DNA of 64,000 nucleotides, from NCBI GenBank assembly GCA_024235015.1, contig JACKNG010000005.1, forward strand, positions 124,001 to 188,000, given 5' to 3'. Source of the stretch: Gammaproteobacteria bacterium (GTDB taxonomy: Bacteria; Pseudomonadota; Gammaproteobacteria; Ga0077536). The notes under the pieces are model-generated. The model was given only the letters and a program-made list of their open reading frames with translations, was not told the DNA's origin and did no database searches. Positions 54,166 to 62,475 of the stretch are shown one piece after another. Within the stretch, counting starts at the first letter, position 1; the number at the start of each line of letters is the position of its first letter. Made by a program: the position numbers and the translations under genes.

Positions 54166-54648
54166 TCAGTGGTGGTGATGGCCCGGGCCGTGGGCGTGGC
54201 GATGGGCCTTCTCCTCGGCGCTGGCTTCGCGGACGTCGACGATCTCGACCTCGAAGCTCAACGCGCGCCCGGCCAGCGGGTGGTTGACGTCGACGTCGAC
54301 GACGAACTTGCCGGCCTTGACCACCGTGACCTGGCGCGGTCCGTGCTCGGTGTTGACCGCGATGACCTGGCCCGGCTTCAACTTGCCGCGGGTCATCACG
54401 GCCTTCATGGGGATGCGCTGCAGGGCGTCGGCGTGACGCGGGCCGTAGCCCTCCTCCGCGCTCAGGGTGACGGTGAAGCGGTCGCCGGCGGCGCGCCCGC
54501 TCATCGCCGCCTCCAGGCCCGGCACGATGCCCTCGTGGCCATGCAGGTAGAGCATCGGCTCGTCGGGTCCGGAACGCTCGACCTCGGCGCCCTCGGCGTC
54601 CCTGAGCACGTAGTGGAAGCTGACCACGCGGTCCTTTTCGATGTTCAT
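54166..54648 (-). CDS. slyD: FKBP-type prolyl isomerase SlyD
   Basis: The 160-residue protein starts NIEKDRVVSFHYVLRDAEG and has the split FKBP domain with the inserted chaperone flap (about residues 70-125: AEEGYGPRHADALQRIPM, then VDVDVNHPLAGRALSFEVEIVDV). The C-terminus is His-rich (AHRHAHGPGHHHH), shorter than the E. coli metal-binding tail but suited to bind nickel. SlyD is a cytoplasmic prolyl isomerase/chaperone and a nickel-supply factor for hydrogenase in E. coli. It lies 33 bases upstream of the ABC-F gene. Confidence 0.93.
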   Translation of the reverse strand: MNIEKDRVVSFHYVLRDAEGAEVERSGPDEPMLYLHGHEGIVPGLEAAMSGRAAGDRFTVTLSAEEGYGPRHADALQRIPMKAVMTRGKLKPGQVIAVNTEHGPRQVTVVKAGKFVVDVDVNHPLAGRALSFEVEIVDVREASAEEKAHRHAHGPGHHHH

Positions 54649-54796
54649 CGCACCTGCCTGGATGGGTTGTCACGGGCGCCGCCGAGCGCGGCGCGCGGCG
54701 ATTGTAATCCCTCCGCGCCGCCGGCTCACGACAGCCTGTCGGCGCGCGGCCTTTTGCGTAGAATCGGCGACGGTTGATTTCACCCGGAGCAGCGCC

Positions 54797-55102
54797 ATGT
54801 TCAAGATCCTCGGCATCATCAAGCGCCCCGTCGGCATGGACTTCGAGGCCTTCAAGACCTGGTGGCTGACCGAGCATGCACCCAAGGTACAGCGCTGGCC
54901 GGGGCTGGTGCGCTACCACATCAACCTCGCCACCTCGCCCGACCAGGCCTTCGACGGCGTCGCCGAGGTGTGGTTCGAATCGCGCGCGGCAATGGAAGCC
55001 GTGTTCGACACCGCGGAAGGTCAGCGCGCCCGCGACGGCGCCACGGCGACGGCCTCCAGCATCGCCATACTCATGACCGAAGAACACGTCATCGTCGAAT
55101 AG
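54797..55102 (+). CDS. EthD-domain protein
   Basis: The 101-residue dimeric ferredoxin-like (EthD) protein starts MFKILGIIKRPVGMDFEAFKTWWLTEHAPKV. The pattern FxxxWxxxHxP is the EthD hallmark, and FDGVAEVWFESRAAMEAVF forms the second half. Relatives take part in breakdown of ethers, aromatics or polyketides as isomerase-like proteins. A GGAGCAGC site precedes ATG 54797, and a TAGAAT hexamer (54759-54764) is a possible -10. It lies 8 bases before pepN and is probably co-transcribed. Confidence 0.85.
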   Translation: MFKILGIIKRPVGMDFEAFKTWWLTEHAPKVQRWPGLVRYHINLATSPDQAFDGVAEVWFESRAAMEAVFDTAEGQRARDGATATASSIAILMTEEHVIVE

Positions 55103-55110
55103 GAGCCCCC

Positions 55111-57756
55111 ATGCTCGATCGCTCACCGCAAGCCGTCCTGCTGCGCGATTACACGCCGCCGCCCTTCCTCGTCGACGAGGTCGACCTCGACATCGACATC
55201 CGCGACGGCCACACCCGCGTCACCGCGACGCTCGCCTTGCGCCGCAATCCCGCTGCGACCGACCCGGGCGCGCCGCTGGCGCTGGACGGCGAGGGCCTGG
55301 AGCTGCTCGACATCGCCATCGACGGCCGCACGCTCGACGCCGCCGCCTACGAGATCGACGGTGACCGCCTGGTCGTCGCGGAACCGCCGGCGCAGTTCGA
55401 ACTGACCACCACGGTGCAGATCGATCCCGACGACAACACCCAGCTGATGGGCCTGTACCGCTCCAAGGACGGCTACTTCACCCAGTGCGAGGCCGAGGGT
55501 TTCCGCCGCATCACCTGGTTCGTCGACCGCCCCGACGTGATGGCGCGCTATACCACCACCATCCACGCCGACAAGGCGCGCTTCCCCCAACTGCTCTCCA
55601 ACGGCAACCCGGTCGCCCACGGCGACGAGGACGGCGGGCGCCACTTCGCGCGCTGGGAGGACCCCTTTCCCAAGCCGTCCTACCTGTTCGCGATGGTCGC
55701 CGCCAGGCTCGACAAGCTCGAGCGCCGCTTCGTCACCGCCTCCGGCCGCGCGGTGCGCCTGATGGTCTTCGTCGAGCCGGGCAAGCTCGACCAGAGCGAG
55801 TTCGCCCTCGACGCCCTGCAGCACGCCATGCGCTGGGACGAGCAGACCTTCGGTCTCGAACTCGATCTCGACCAGTACATGATCGTCGCCGTCGGTGACT
55901 TCAACATGGGCGCGATGGAGAACAAGGGCCTCAACATCTTCAACACCAAGTACGTGCTGGCACGGCCCGACACCGCCACCGACTTCGATTACATGATGCT
56001 CGACCGCGTGGTCGCCCACGAGTACTTCCACAACTGGACCGGCAACCGCGTGACCTGTCGCGACTGGTTCCAGCTGAGTCTCAAGGAAGGCCTCACGGTG
56101 TTCCGCGACCAGCAGTACGGCGGCGACCGCTACTCGCACGCCGTGCAGCGCATCCAGGAAGTGCGCCAGCTGCGCGCCGCGCAGTTCCCCGAGGACGCCG
56201 GCCCCATGGCGCACCCGGTGCGCCCCGAGTCCTACATCGAGATCAGCAACTTCTACACCGCCACGGTCTACGACAAGGGCGCCGAGGTGGTGCGCATGAT
56301 CCACACCCTGCTCGGCCCCGCACGCTTCCGCGCCGGCATGGATCTCTACTTCCAGCGCCACGATGGCCAGGCGGTCTGCACCGAGGATTTCGTCGCCGCC
56401 ATGGCCGACGCCTCGGGGGTCGACCTCGAGCAGTTCAAACGCTGGTACGGCCAGGCCGGGACGCCGGTAGTCGAGGTGCGCGCCGTGCGCGACGAACCGG
56501 CGCGCAGTCTCACGCTCGAGTTCAGTCAGTCCTGCCCGGCGACGCCGGGCCAGGCCGACAAGGCGCCCTTCCACATCCCGGTCGCGCTCGGCCTGGTCGA
56601 CCGCGACGGTCGCGACCTGCCCCTGCGCCTGGCCGGCGAGGCGCACGCGGTGACGGGCACACGCGTGCTGTCGCTGACCGCGTCGCGCCAGTCGTTCACC
56701 TTCGTCGACGTCGACGGCGATCCGGTGCCATCCCTGCTGCGCGGCTTCTCGGCGCCGGTCAAGCTGCTGTTCGACTACGATGCCGCCGACCTCGCCCACC
56801 TCGCCGCCCACGACAGCGATCCGTTCAACCGCTGGGAAGCCGGCCAGCGCCTGGCCGTGGACGTGCTGCTGCGGGCCATCGAGCAGCATCGCGCCGGCCG
56901 CGAGCAGCATTTCGATCCGGCCCTGGTCACCGCCTTCGCCCGCATCCTGGACGACGCCGCCGAGGACCCGGCCTTCGCCGCCGAGGCGCTCACCCTGCCC
57001 GGCGCCGGCTACCTCGCCGAGCAGATGGACGAAGTCGACCCGGAGGCCATCCTGGCCGTGCGCACGGCGCTGCGCCGCCACCTCGCCCGCGAACTCGAGC
57101 CGGCCTTCGCCGCCGCCTACGTCGACTACGCCGTCGCCGGCCCCTACAGCCCGGCGCCGGAACCGGCCGGGCGTCGCGCGCTCAGCAATCTCGCGCTCGG
57201 CTACCTGATGGAGCTGGAGACGCCGCAGATCCGCGCACGCTGCCTCGACCAGTTGCGCAACGCCAACAACATGACCGACGCCATGGCCGCCCTGACCGCG
57301 CTGGCCAACTGTGACTGCCCCGAGCGCACCCAGGCCCTGGACGAGTTCTACGCGCGCTGGCGCGGGGAACCGCTGGTGGTCGACAAGTGGCTGGCGGTGC
57401 AGGCGTCCTCGCGCCTGCCGCGAACCCTCGACGAGGTGCGCCGCCTGCTCGACCACGAGGCCTTCGACCTGCGCAACCCGAACAAGGTGCGCGCGGTGAT
57501 CGGCGCGTTCTGCCACGGCAACCACGCCCATTTCCACGCCGCCGACGGCAGTGGTTATGCCTTCGCCGCCGAGCAGGTCATCGCGCTCGATGCGCGCAAC
57601 GCCCAGGTCGCCGCACGCGTGGCGCGCGCCTTCGACCGCTGGCGCAAGTTCGACGCCGCGCGCCAGGACCACGCCCGCGCGGCACTGGAGCGCATCAAGG
57701 ACACCGAGGGCTTGTCGAAGGACACCTTCGAGGTGGTGACGCGCGCGCTCGACTGA
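55111..57756 (+). CDS. pepN: Aminopeptidase N (M1 family)
   Basis: The 881-residue PepN-type M1 aminopeptidase starts with beta-domain sequence (VDLDIDIRDGHTRVTATLAL). It has the substrate motif GAMENKGLN and the zinc motif His303-Glu304-Tyr-Phe-His307 with Glu326 (in SLKEGLTVF). The C-terminal helical domain (from about residue 560) closes the active site. It is a cytoplasmic broad-specificity peptidase in gammaproteobacteria. Length matches E. coli PepN. ATG 55111 follows AGGAG. It is convergent with fusA, whose terminator lies between. Confidence 0.95.
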   Translation: MLDRSPQAVLLRDYTPPPFLVDEVDLDIDIRDGHTRVTATLALRRNPAATDPGAPLALDGEGLELLDIAIDGRTLDAAAYEIDGDRLVVAEPPAQFELTTTVQIDPDDNTQLMGLYRSKDGYFTQCEAEGFRRITWFVDRPDVMARYTTTIHADKARFPQLLSNGNPVAHGDEDGGRHFARWEDPFPKPSYLFAMVAARLDKLERRFVTASGRAVRLMVFVEPGKLDQSEFALDALQHAMRWDEQTFGLELDLDQYMIVAVGDFNMGAMENKGLNIFNTKYVLARPDTATDFDYMMLDRVVAHEYFHNWTGNRVTCRDWFQLSLKEGLTVFRDQQYGGDRYSHAVQRIQEVRQLRAAQFPEDAGPMAHPVRPESYIEISNFYTATVYDKGAEVVRMIHTLLGPARFRAGMDLYFQRHDGQAVCTEDFVAAMADASGVDLEQFKRWYGQAGTPVVEVRAVRDEPARSLTLEFSQSCPATPGQADKAPFHIPVALGLVDRDGRDLPLRLAGEAHAVTGTRVLSLTASRQSFTFVDVDGDPVPSLLRGFSAPVKLLFDYDAADLAHLAAHDSDPFNRWEAGQRLAVDVLLRAIEQHRAGREQHFDPALVTAFARILDDAAEDPAFAAEALTLPGAGYLAEQMDEVDPEAILAVRTALRRHLARELEPAFAAAYVDYAVAGPYSPAPEPAGRRALSNLALGYLMELETPQIRARCLDQLRNANNMTDAMAALTALANCDCPERTQALDEFYARWRGEPLVVDKWLAVQASSRLPRTLDEVRRLLDHEAFDLRNPNKVRAVIGAFCHGNHAHFHAADGSGYAFAAEQVIALDARNAQVAARVARAFDRWRKFDAARQDHARAALERIKDTEGLSKDTFEVVTRALD

Positions 57757-57771
57757 GCGGCGGGCCGAAGC

Positions 57772-57800
57772 AAAAAAAAGCGGCGCCCGAAGGCGCCGCT
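57772..57800 (-). terminator. Intrinsic terminator of fusA
   Basis: On the minus strand a 9-bp GC stem (agcggcgcc / ggcgccgct) with a TTCG tetraloop is followed directly by eight T residues (complement of A 57772-57779). It starts 28 bases past the fusA stop. This is the clearest intrinsic terminator in the window; on the plus strand there is an A-run instead, so it serves fusA. Confidence 0.9.
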
Positions 57801-57828
57801 CACAATCTCCGGCCTGGACGGCGCAGGC

Positions 57829-59910
57829 TTACTTGCCCTTGCGCTCCTTGGTCTCCTTGATCACCTCGTCGGCGATGTTGCGCGGACACGGCGCGTAGTG
57901 CGAGAACTCCATCGAGAACTGGCCGCGGCCGGACGTCATCGTGCGCAGGTCGCCGATGTAGCCGAACATCTCGCCGAGCGGGGCTTCCGCCTTGACGCGC
58001 ACGCCGAGCGGGTTCGACTCCTGTGACTTGATCATGCCGCGGCGCCGGTTGAGGTCGCCGATGACGTCGCCGACGTTGGCATCGGGAGTGAAGACGTCGA
58101 CCTTCATGATCGGCTCGAGCAGCTGCGGGCCGGCCTTGGGCATCGACTGGCGATAGGCGGCCTTGGCCGCGATCTCGTAGGCGATGGCCGAGGAGTCGAC
58201 GGCGTGGAAACCACCGTCGGTCAGGGTGACCTTGAGATCCTGCACCGGGTAGCCGGCCAGCGGCCCTTCGACGATGCTGAGGTTGAAGCCCTTTTCGACC
58301 GCTGGCCAGAACTCGCGCGGCACGTTGCCGCCAGTCACCGCCGATTCGAAACTGAACCCGGTACCGACCTCGCCCGGCTCGATGACGTAGTCGATCTTGG
58401 CAAACTGGCCCGAACCACCGGTCTGCTTCTTGTGCGTGTAACTGTCGGCGACACGCTGGGTGATGGTCTCGCGATAGGCCACCTGCGGCTTGCCCATCTC
58501 GACCTCGACCCCGTGGGTGCGCTTGAGGATGTCGACCTTGATGTCGAGGTGCAGTTCGCCCATGCCCTTGATGATGGTCTCGCCCGACTCCTCGTCGGTC
58601 TCGACGCGGAACGAGGGGTCCTCGGCGATCATCTTGCTGAGCGCAATGCCCATCTTCTCCGAGCCCGCCTTGTCCTTGGGCGCGATGGCAATGGAGATGA
58701 CTGGGTCGGGGAAGACCATCGGTTCGAGGGTCGCCGGCGACTTCGGATCGCACAGCGTATGACCGGTCTGCACGTTCTTCATGCCGAGCACGGCGACGAT
58801 GTCGCCGGCCTGGGCCGAGTCGACGTCGTTGCGCGAGTTGGCATGCATCTCGACGATGCGGCCGATGCGCTCGGTCTTGCCGGTGAAGCTGTTGAGCACC
58901 GTCGAGCCCTTCTCGATGCGCCCCGAGTAGATGCGCAGGAAGGTCAGCGCGCCGTAGCGGTCGTCCATGATCTTGAACGCCAGCGCGCGCAGCGGGCGGG
59001 CCGGGTCGACGATGGCCTTCTCGCCGGTCTCGTTGCCTTCCGGGTCGACCTCGGGCTGCGGCTCGACCTCGGTCGGGTCGGGCAGGTAGTCGACGACGGC
59101 GTCGAGCACCAGCTGCACGCCCTTGTTCTTGAACGAGGAACCGCAGTAGGTGGGGAAGAAGCTCAGGTTGATGGTGCCCTTGCGGATGCAGCGCTTGAGG
59201 GTCTCGACGTCCGGCTCCTCGCCCTCGAGGTACTTCTCCATGACGTCGTCGTCCTGCTCGACGGCGGTCTCGATCAGGGTCTCGCGCCACTTCTCGACCG
59301 TGTCGGCCATGTCGGCCGGCACGTCCTCGACCTTGTAGTTCATCGGGTCGCCGGACTCGTCCCAGATCCAGGCCTTGCGCGTGAGCAGGTCGACCACGCC
59401 CTTGAACTGGTCCTCGATACCGATCGGCAGGGTCATGACCAGCGGACGCGCCTTGAGGATGTCCTCGATCTGCTTGACCACGCGATAGAAATCCGCGCCG
59501 ACGCGATCGAGCTTGTTGACGTAGATGATGCGCGCGACCTCGGAGTCGTTGGCATAGCGCCAGTTGGTCTCCGACTGCGGCTCGACGCCGCCCGAACCGC
59601 AGAACACACCGATACCGCCGTCGAGCACCTTCAGCGAGCGGTAGACCTCGATGGTGAAATCGACGTGCCCGGGGGTGTCGATGATGTTGAAACGATGGTC
59701 TTTCCAGAAGCAGGTCGTCGCCGCCGACTGGATGGTGATACCGCGTTCCTGCTCCTGCTCCATGAAATCCGTGGTCGCAGCGCCGTCGTGCACCTCTCCA
59801 ATCTTGTGGATCTTGCCGGTGAGCTTGAGGATGCGCTCGGTGGTGGTGGTCTTGCCCGCGTCCACGTGGGCGAAGATTCCGATATTGCGGTACCTGGAAA
59901 GGTCGGTCAT
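57829..59910 (-). CDS. fusA: Elongation factor G (stand-alone copy)
   Basis: The 693-residue EF-G has G1 AHVDAGKTTTTERIL, switch region MEQEQERGITIQSAATTC, G3 DTPGHVDFTIEV and G4 NKLDR. The domain IV tip YRETIT and C-terminal RGMIKSQESNPLG follow. It catalyses ribosomal translocation (or recycling, if this is the second EF-G type). It is not next to rpsL, rpsG or tuf, so it is an isolated copy; many gammaproteobacteria have a second EF-G in such a place. ATG 59910 is preferred over 59925. The 242-base upstream gap must hold its promoter; none stood out. Confidence 0.94.
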   Translation of the reverse strand: MTDLSRYRNIGIFAHVDAGKTTTTERILKLTGKIHKIGEVHDGAATTDFMEQEQERGITIQSAATTCFWKDHRFNIIDTPGHVDFTIEVYRSLKVLDGGIGVFCGSGGVEPQSETNWRYANDSEVARIIYVNKLDRVGADFYRVVKQIEDILKARPLVMTLPIGIEDQFKGVVDLLTRKAWIWDESGDPMNYKVEDVPADMADTVEKWRETLIETAVEQDDDVMEKYLEGEEPDVETLKRCIRKGTINLSFFPTYCGSSFKNKGVQLVLDAVVDYLPDPTEVEPQPEVDPEGNETGEKAIVDPARPLRALAFKIMDDRYGALTFLRIYSGRIEKGSTVLNSFTGKTERIGRIVEMHANSRNDVDSAQAGDIVAVLGMKNVQTGHTLCDPKSPATLEPMVFPDPVISIAIAPKDKAGSEKMGIALSKMIAEDPSFRVETDEESGETIIKGMGELHLDIKVDILKRTHGVEVEMGKPQVAYRETITQRVADSYTHKKQTGGSGQFAKIDYVIEPGEVGTGFSFESAVTGGNVPREFWPAVEKGFNLSIVEGPLAGYPVQDLKVTLTDGGFHAVDSSAIAYEIAAKAAYRQSMPKAGPQLLEPIMKVDVFTPDANVGDVIGDLNRRRGMIKSQESNPLGVRVKAEAPLGEMFGYIGDLRTMTSGRGQFSMEFSHYAPCPRNIADEVIKETKERKGK

Positions 59911-60152
59911 AGCTGCTCTCTGCAATGAAGGTGCTGGGGAATAACGTGCCGGGGCAATATCACCCGGGCCCCTGATACGCGCGGAGCACGCCTCTCTGAC
60001 CCTGGTGACGGGCCGGGAAATCCGGCCGGGGGGGCCGCCCTCCTCGTGGCAAGGGCGGCGTCGGCGCGCATGTTAATGGGAGCGGGGCCGAAACGGAACG
60101 GCCTGAGGCAACTTTTTCGCGTGATTGACCGCCGCGACGACGATTTCGCGGC

Positions 60153-60557
60153 TCAGGTCCCCGGCGCCGGGACGGGGTCGCCGGGGTGGGCACGCCGGGG
60201 GATGACGTTGCGAACCCCGCCCAGCGGGTCCGGGTTGTCGCCGTGGTAACGCGGGATGACGTGGACATGGGCGTGCCACACCGACTGTCCGCCCGCTTCC
60301 TCGCAGTTGACGCCGATGTTGAAGCCGTCCGGGGCGTGTTCGGCGACCAGCAGGTCACGCGCCGCGCGCGCGAGATCGAAGCAGGCGGCGTATTCGTCCG
60401 GCGCGAGGTCGAAGATCGTCCGCACGTGGCGTCGCGGCGTGACCAGGACGTGACCAGGTGACACCGGGTAGGCATCGTGGAAGGCCCGCGCGAGCGCGTT
60501 CTCCAACAGCACCGGCCGATCCAGTGCACAGAAGATGCACGGGTTGTTGGGATCCAT
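60153..60557 (-). CDS. HIT-family nucleotide hydrolase/transferase
   Basis: The 134-residue HIT protein has the His-triad WHAHVHVIP (His95, His97, His99) and the N-terminal zinc-like CIFC (Cys7, Cys10). FHDAYPVSPGHVLVTPRRHV is the typical strand. It is likely a nucleoside-phosphoramidase or dinucleoside polyphosphate hydrolase. ATG 60557. It shares the 230-base upstream region with the divergent signalling operon. Confidence 0.9.
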   Translation of the reverse strand: MDPNNPCIFCALDRPVLLENALARAFHDAYPVSPGHVLVTPRRHVRTIFDLAPDEYAACFDLARAARDLLVAEHAPDGFNIGVNCEEAGGQSVWHAHVHVIPRYHGDNPDPLGGVRNVIPRRAHPGDPVPAPGT

Positions 60558-60671
60558 GAGGTGTCAGTTCTCCTCTGCGTCACGTCCGCTGGCGCATCGC
60601 CTGCCCGGTTGACAGGCCACGCCCGGCCGCGATTCGCGACGTATTACCTAAAGTTGGCAGGCCGGGAACCG

Positions 60672-60722
60672 CTATTTTCGATTAATGCGCTAGAATCGAT
60701 ACATTCGCTCGAATCGCTATCG
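60672..60722 (+). promoter_or_regulatory. A/T-rich island with CGAAT repeats before the signalling operon
   Basis: Between the HIT and HTH-REC genes, 60672-60722 is strikingly A/T-rich. It holds attcgctcgaat (60703-60714, a perfect 5-bp inverted repeat), a second gaatcg copy (60693-60698) and a cgatta on the other side. Clustered copies of one motif suggest binding of a regulator, possibly the HTH-REC protein itself. TAGAAT at 60691-60696 is a possible -10. Confidence 0.4.
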
Positions 60723-60787
60723 CGCGGGAAACGGGCCGCGACGCGCGCAGGGCCCGGTATCACCACGGTTCGTATTCGAAGGGGGAC

Positions 60788-61375
60788 ATGGTCACCATGC
60801 TAACGGATGAACACACCCTGACGCCGGCCGAGGTCGCGGCCCTGTTACATGTCTCGCCGGTCACCGTCCGCACCTGGGCCAGCCGCGGCGAACTCGAAGC
60901 CATCGTGACCCCGGGCGGCCATCGGCGCTTTTCGCGCGCCGCGGTCGAACGCTTCGCCGCCGCCCGCGGCGTCGCCATCAGCTTCCCCGACCGCGGCCCG
61001 CTGCGCGTGCTCGTCGTCGACGACGACGCCATGCTCGCCGGCCTGCTCGACGAGGTCCTGCGCGACGCCGGTGCCGTCACCGAACTCGCCGCCGACGGCT
61101 TCGCGGCCGGCCTGGCCCTGCTGCGCTTCAAACCGGCCGTGGTGCTGCTCGACCTCATGATGCCGGGCCTGGACGGCTTCGCCGTGTGCACGCGCATCAA
61201 GGCGGACGCGGCAACCCGCGACATGCGGGTCATTGCGATGACCGGTTACCCCACGGTGGAAAACATCGAGCGCATCTGTGCCGCCGGCGCCGAGCGCTGC
61301 CTCGCCAAGCCCTTCGATCTCGACGCCCTCATCGCCCTGCTCGGCCTGACCTCGCTCGAGGCTGCAGCATCGTGA
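60788..61375 (+). CDS. Excisionase/MerR-type HTH fused to receiver domain
   Basis: The 195-residue protein has an N-terminal helix-turn-helix of the excisionase/MerR type (residues 10-57: LTPAEVAALLHVSPVTVRTW, then GGHRRFSRAAVERF). The C-terminal receiver domain (72-190) has acidic Asp78-80, phospho-acceptor Asp122 (LLDLMMPG), Thr152 and Lys174. Receiver domains are normally N-terminal of DNA-binding parts, so the order is reversed. It probably changes DNA binding after phosphorylation. The stop overlaps the next GTG start as GTGA (61372-61375). The alternative start ATG 60797 lies three codons in. Confidence 0.87.
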   Translation: MVTMLTDEHTLTPAEVAALLHVSPVTVRTWASRGELEAIVTPGGHRRFSRAAVERFAAARGVAISFPDRGPLRVLVVDDDAMLAGLLDEVLRDAGAVTELAADGFAAGLALLRFKPAVVLLDLMMPGLDGFAVCTRIKADAATRDMRVIAMTGYPTVENIERICAAGAERCLAKPFDLDALIALLGLTSLEAAAS

Positions 61376-62475
61376 ACAGGCCAGCCACGCAACCCGGCTT
61401 CGCCGCCCTCGCCGCGATGACGGGTGCCGCGCCCTACCGCGTGCTGCTGGTCGACGACGATCCCCTGCAGCGCGCCCTGGCGACGGAAATCCTCGAGCCG
61501 CCGCACTACCAGGTCGACGCCGTGGCCGGTGGTATCGACGCCATGGCCTGCCTGCAGACGCACACCTACGACGTCATCCTGCTCGACCAGCACATGCCCG
61601 ATGTCAGCGGTGACGATGTCTGCCGCCACGTCCGCCAGGCACTCGGTGACGCCATGTTGCCCATCATCGTCGTCACCGGCAGTTCCTCGGCCGACCAGCT
61701 CGAGCGGAGTTTCGCCGCCGGCGCCACCGATTTCATCCGCAAGCCCTACCAGGCGACCGAACTCGTCGCGCGCATCGAGAGCGCGGTCAGCCGCAAGCGC
61801 CTCACCGACCAGCTCGACAGCGCCGAGGAGGTCATGTTCGCCCTCGCCCGTATGGTCGAGGCGCGCGACGGCGAAACCGGCGATCACTGCACGCGCCTGG
61901 CCGAACTCGCCGTGCGTTTCGGCCGCGCGCTCGGCCTCGCGCCGGAGCAGCTGCTGGCGCTGCGCCGCGGTGGCGTACTCCACGACATCGGCAAACTCGG
62001 CATCCCCGACCGCGTGCTGCTCAAGCGCGGCCCGCTCGACGACGCCGAATGGACAATCATGCGCACCCACCCACTCATCGGCGATCGCCTGTGCGCGAGC
62101 CTGCGCAGCCTGCACCTGACTGCGCCCATCGTGCGTTCGCACCACGAGCGCTGGGATGGCAGCGGCTACCCCGACGGCCTCGTCGGCGAGCAGATTCCAC
62201 TGCTCGCCCGGGTGTTCCAGCTGTGCGACATCTTCGACGCCCTGACCAACGCCCGCGCCTACAAGCCCGGGATGCCGACGGCAGCCGCGCTGGAGATCAT
62301 GCAGGGCGAGTGTGATCGCGGCTGGCGTGACCCGGCGCTGATGCGCACCTTCCGCGAGCTGGTCGCCAGCCAGCCGGCGGTGCACCCACCAGCGGTCGAG
62401 CACGACGATCTCGGCCGCACCCTGTTCACCGCGGTGGTCGCCTCCGGCGCCCGCATCCGGGAGGACGACGGATGA
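61372..62475 (+). CDS. Response regulator with HD-GYP c-di-GMP phosphodiesterase domain
   Basis: The 367-residue protein has an N-terminal receiver (VLLVDDDPLQRAL; phospho-acceptor Asp72; Lys124) and an HD-GYP domain. The HD-GYP domain contains LHDIGKLGIPD (His204, Asp205), HPLIGDRL, HHERWDGSGYPDGL (His257, His258, GYP 265-267) and LCDIFDALT. HD-GYP enzymes degrade cyclic di-GMP. GTG 61372 overlaps the upstream stop; the longer frame from 61186 lies over the upstream gene and is rejected. The stop overlaps the PAS-protein start as ATGA (62472-62475). Confidence 0.93.
   Translation: MNRPATQPGFAALAAMTGAAPYRVLLVDDDPLQRALATEILEPPHYQVDAVAGGIDAMACLQTHTYDVILLDQHMPDVSGDDVCRHVRQALGDAMLPIIVVTGSSSADQLERSFAAGATDFIRKPYQATELVARIESAVSRKRLTDQLDSAEEVMFALARMVEARDGETGDHCTRLAELAVRFGRALGLAPEQLLALRRGGVLHDIGKLGIPDRVLLKRGPLDDAEWTIMRTHPLIGDRLCASLRSLHLTAPIVRSHHERWDGSGYPDGLVGEQIPLLARVFQLCDIFDALTNARAYKPGMPTAAALEIMQGECDRGWRDPALMRTFRELVASQPAVHPPAVEHDDLGRTLFTAVVASGARIREDDG

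Noticed and set aside
55123..57672. 849-codon minus-strand frame opposite pepN
   Set aside because: Shadow of pepN, which has full zinc and GAMEN motifs.
61186..62475. Longer start for the HD-GYP gene
   Set aside because: The extra 62 codons lie over the receiver of the upstream gene and are unconserved; GTG 61372 overlaps its stop in the usual way.
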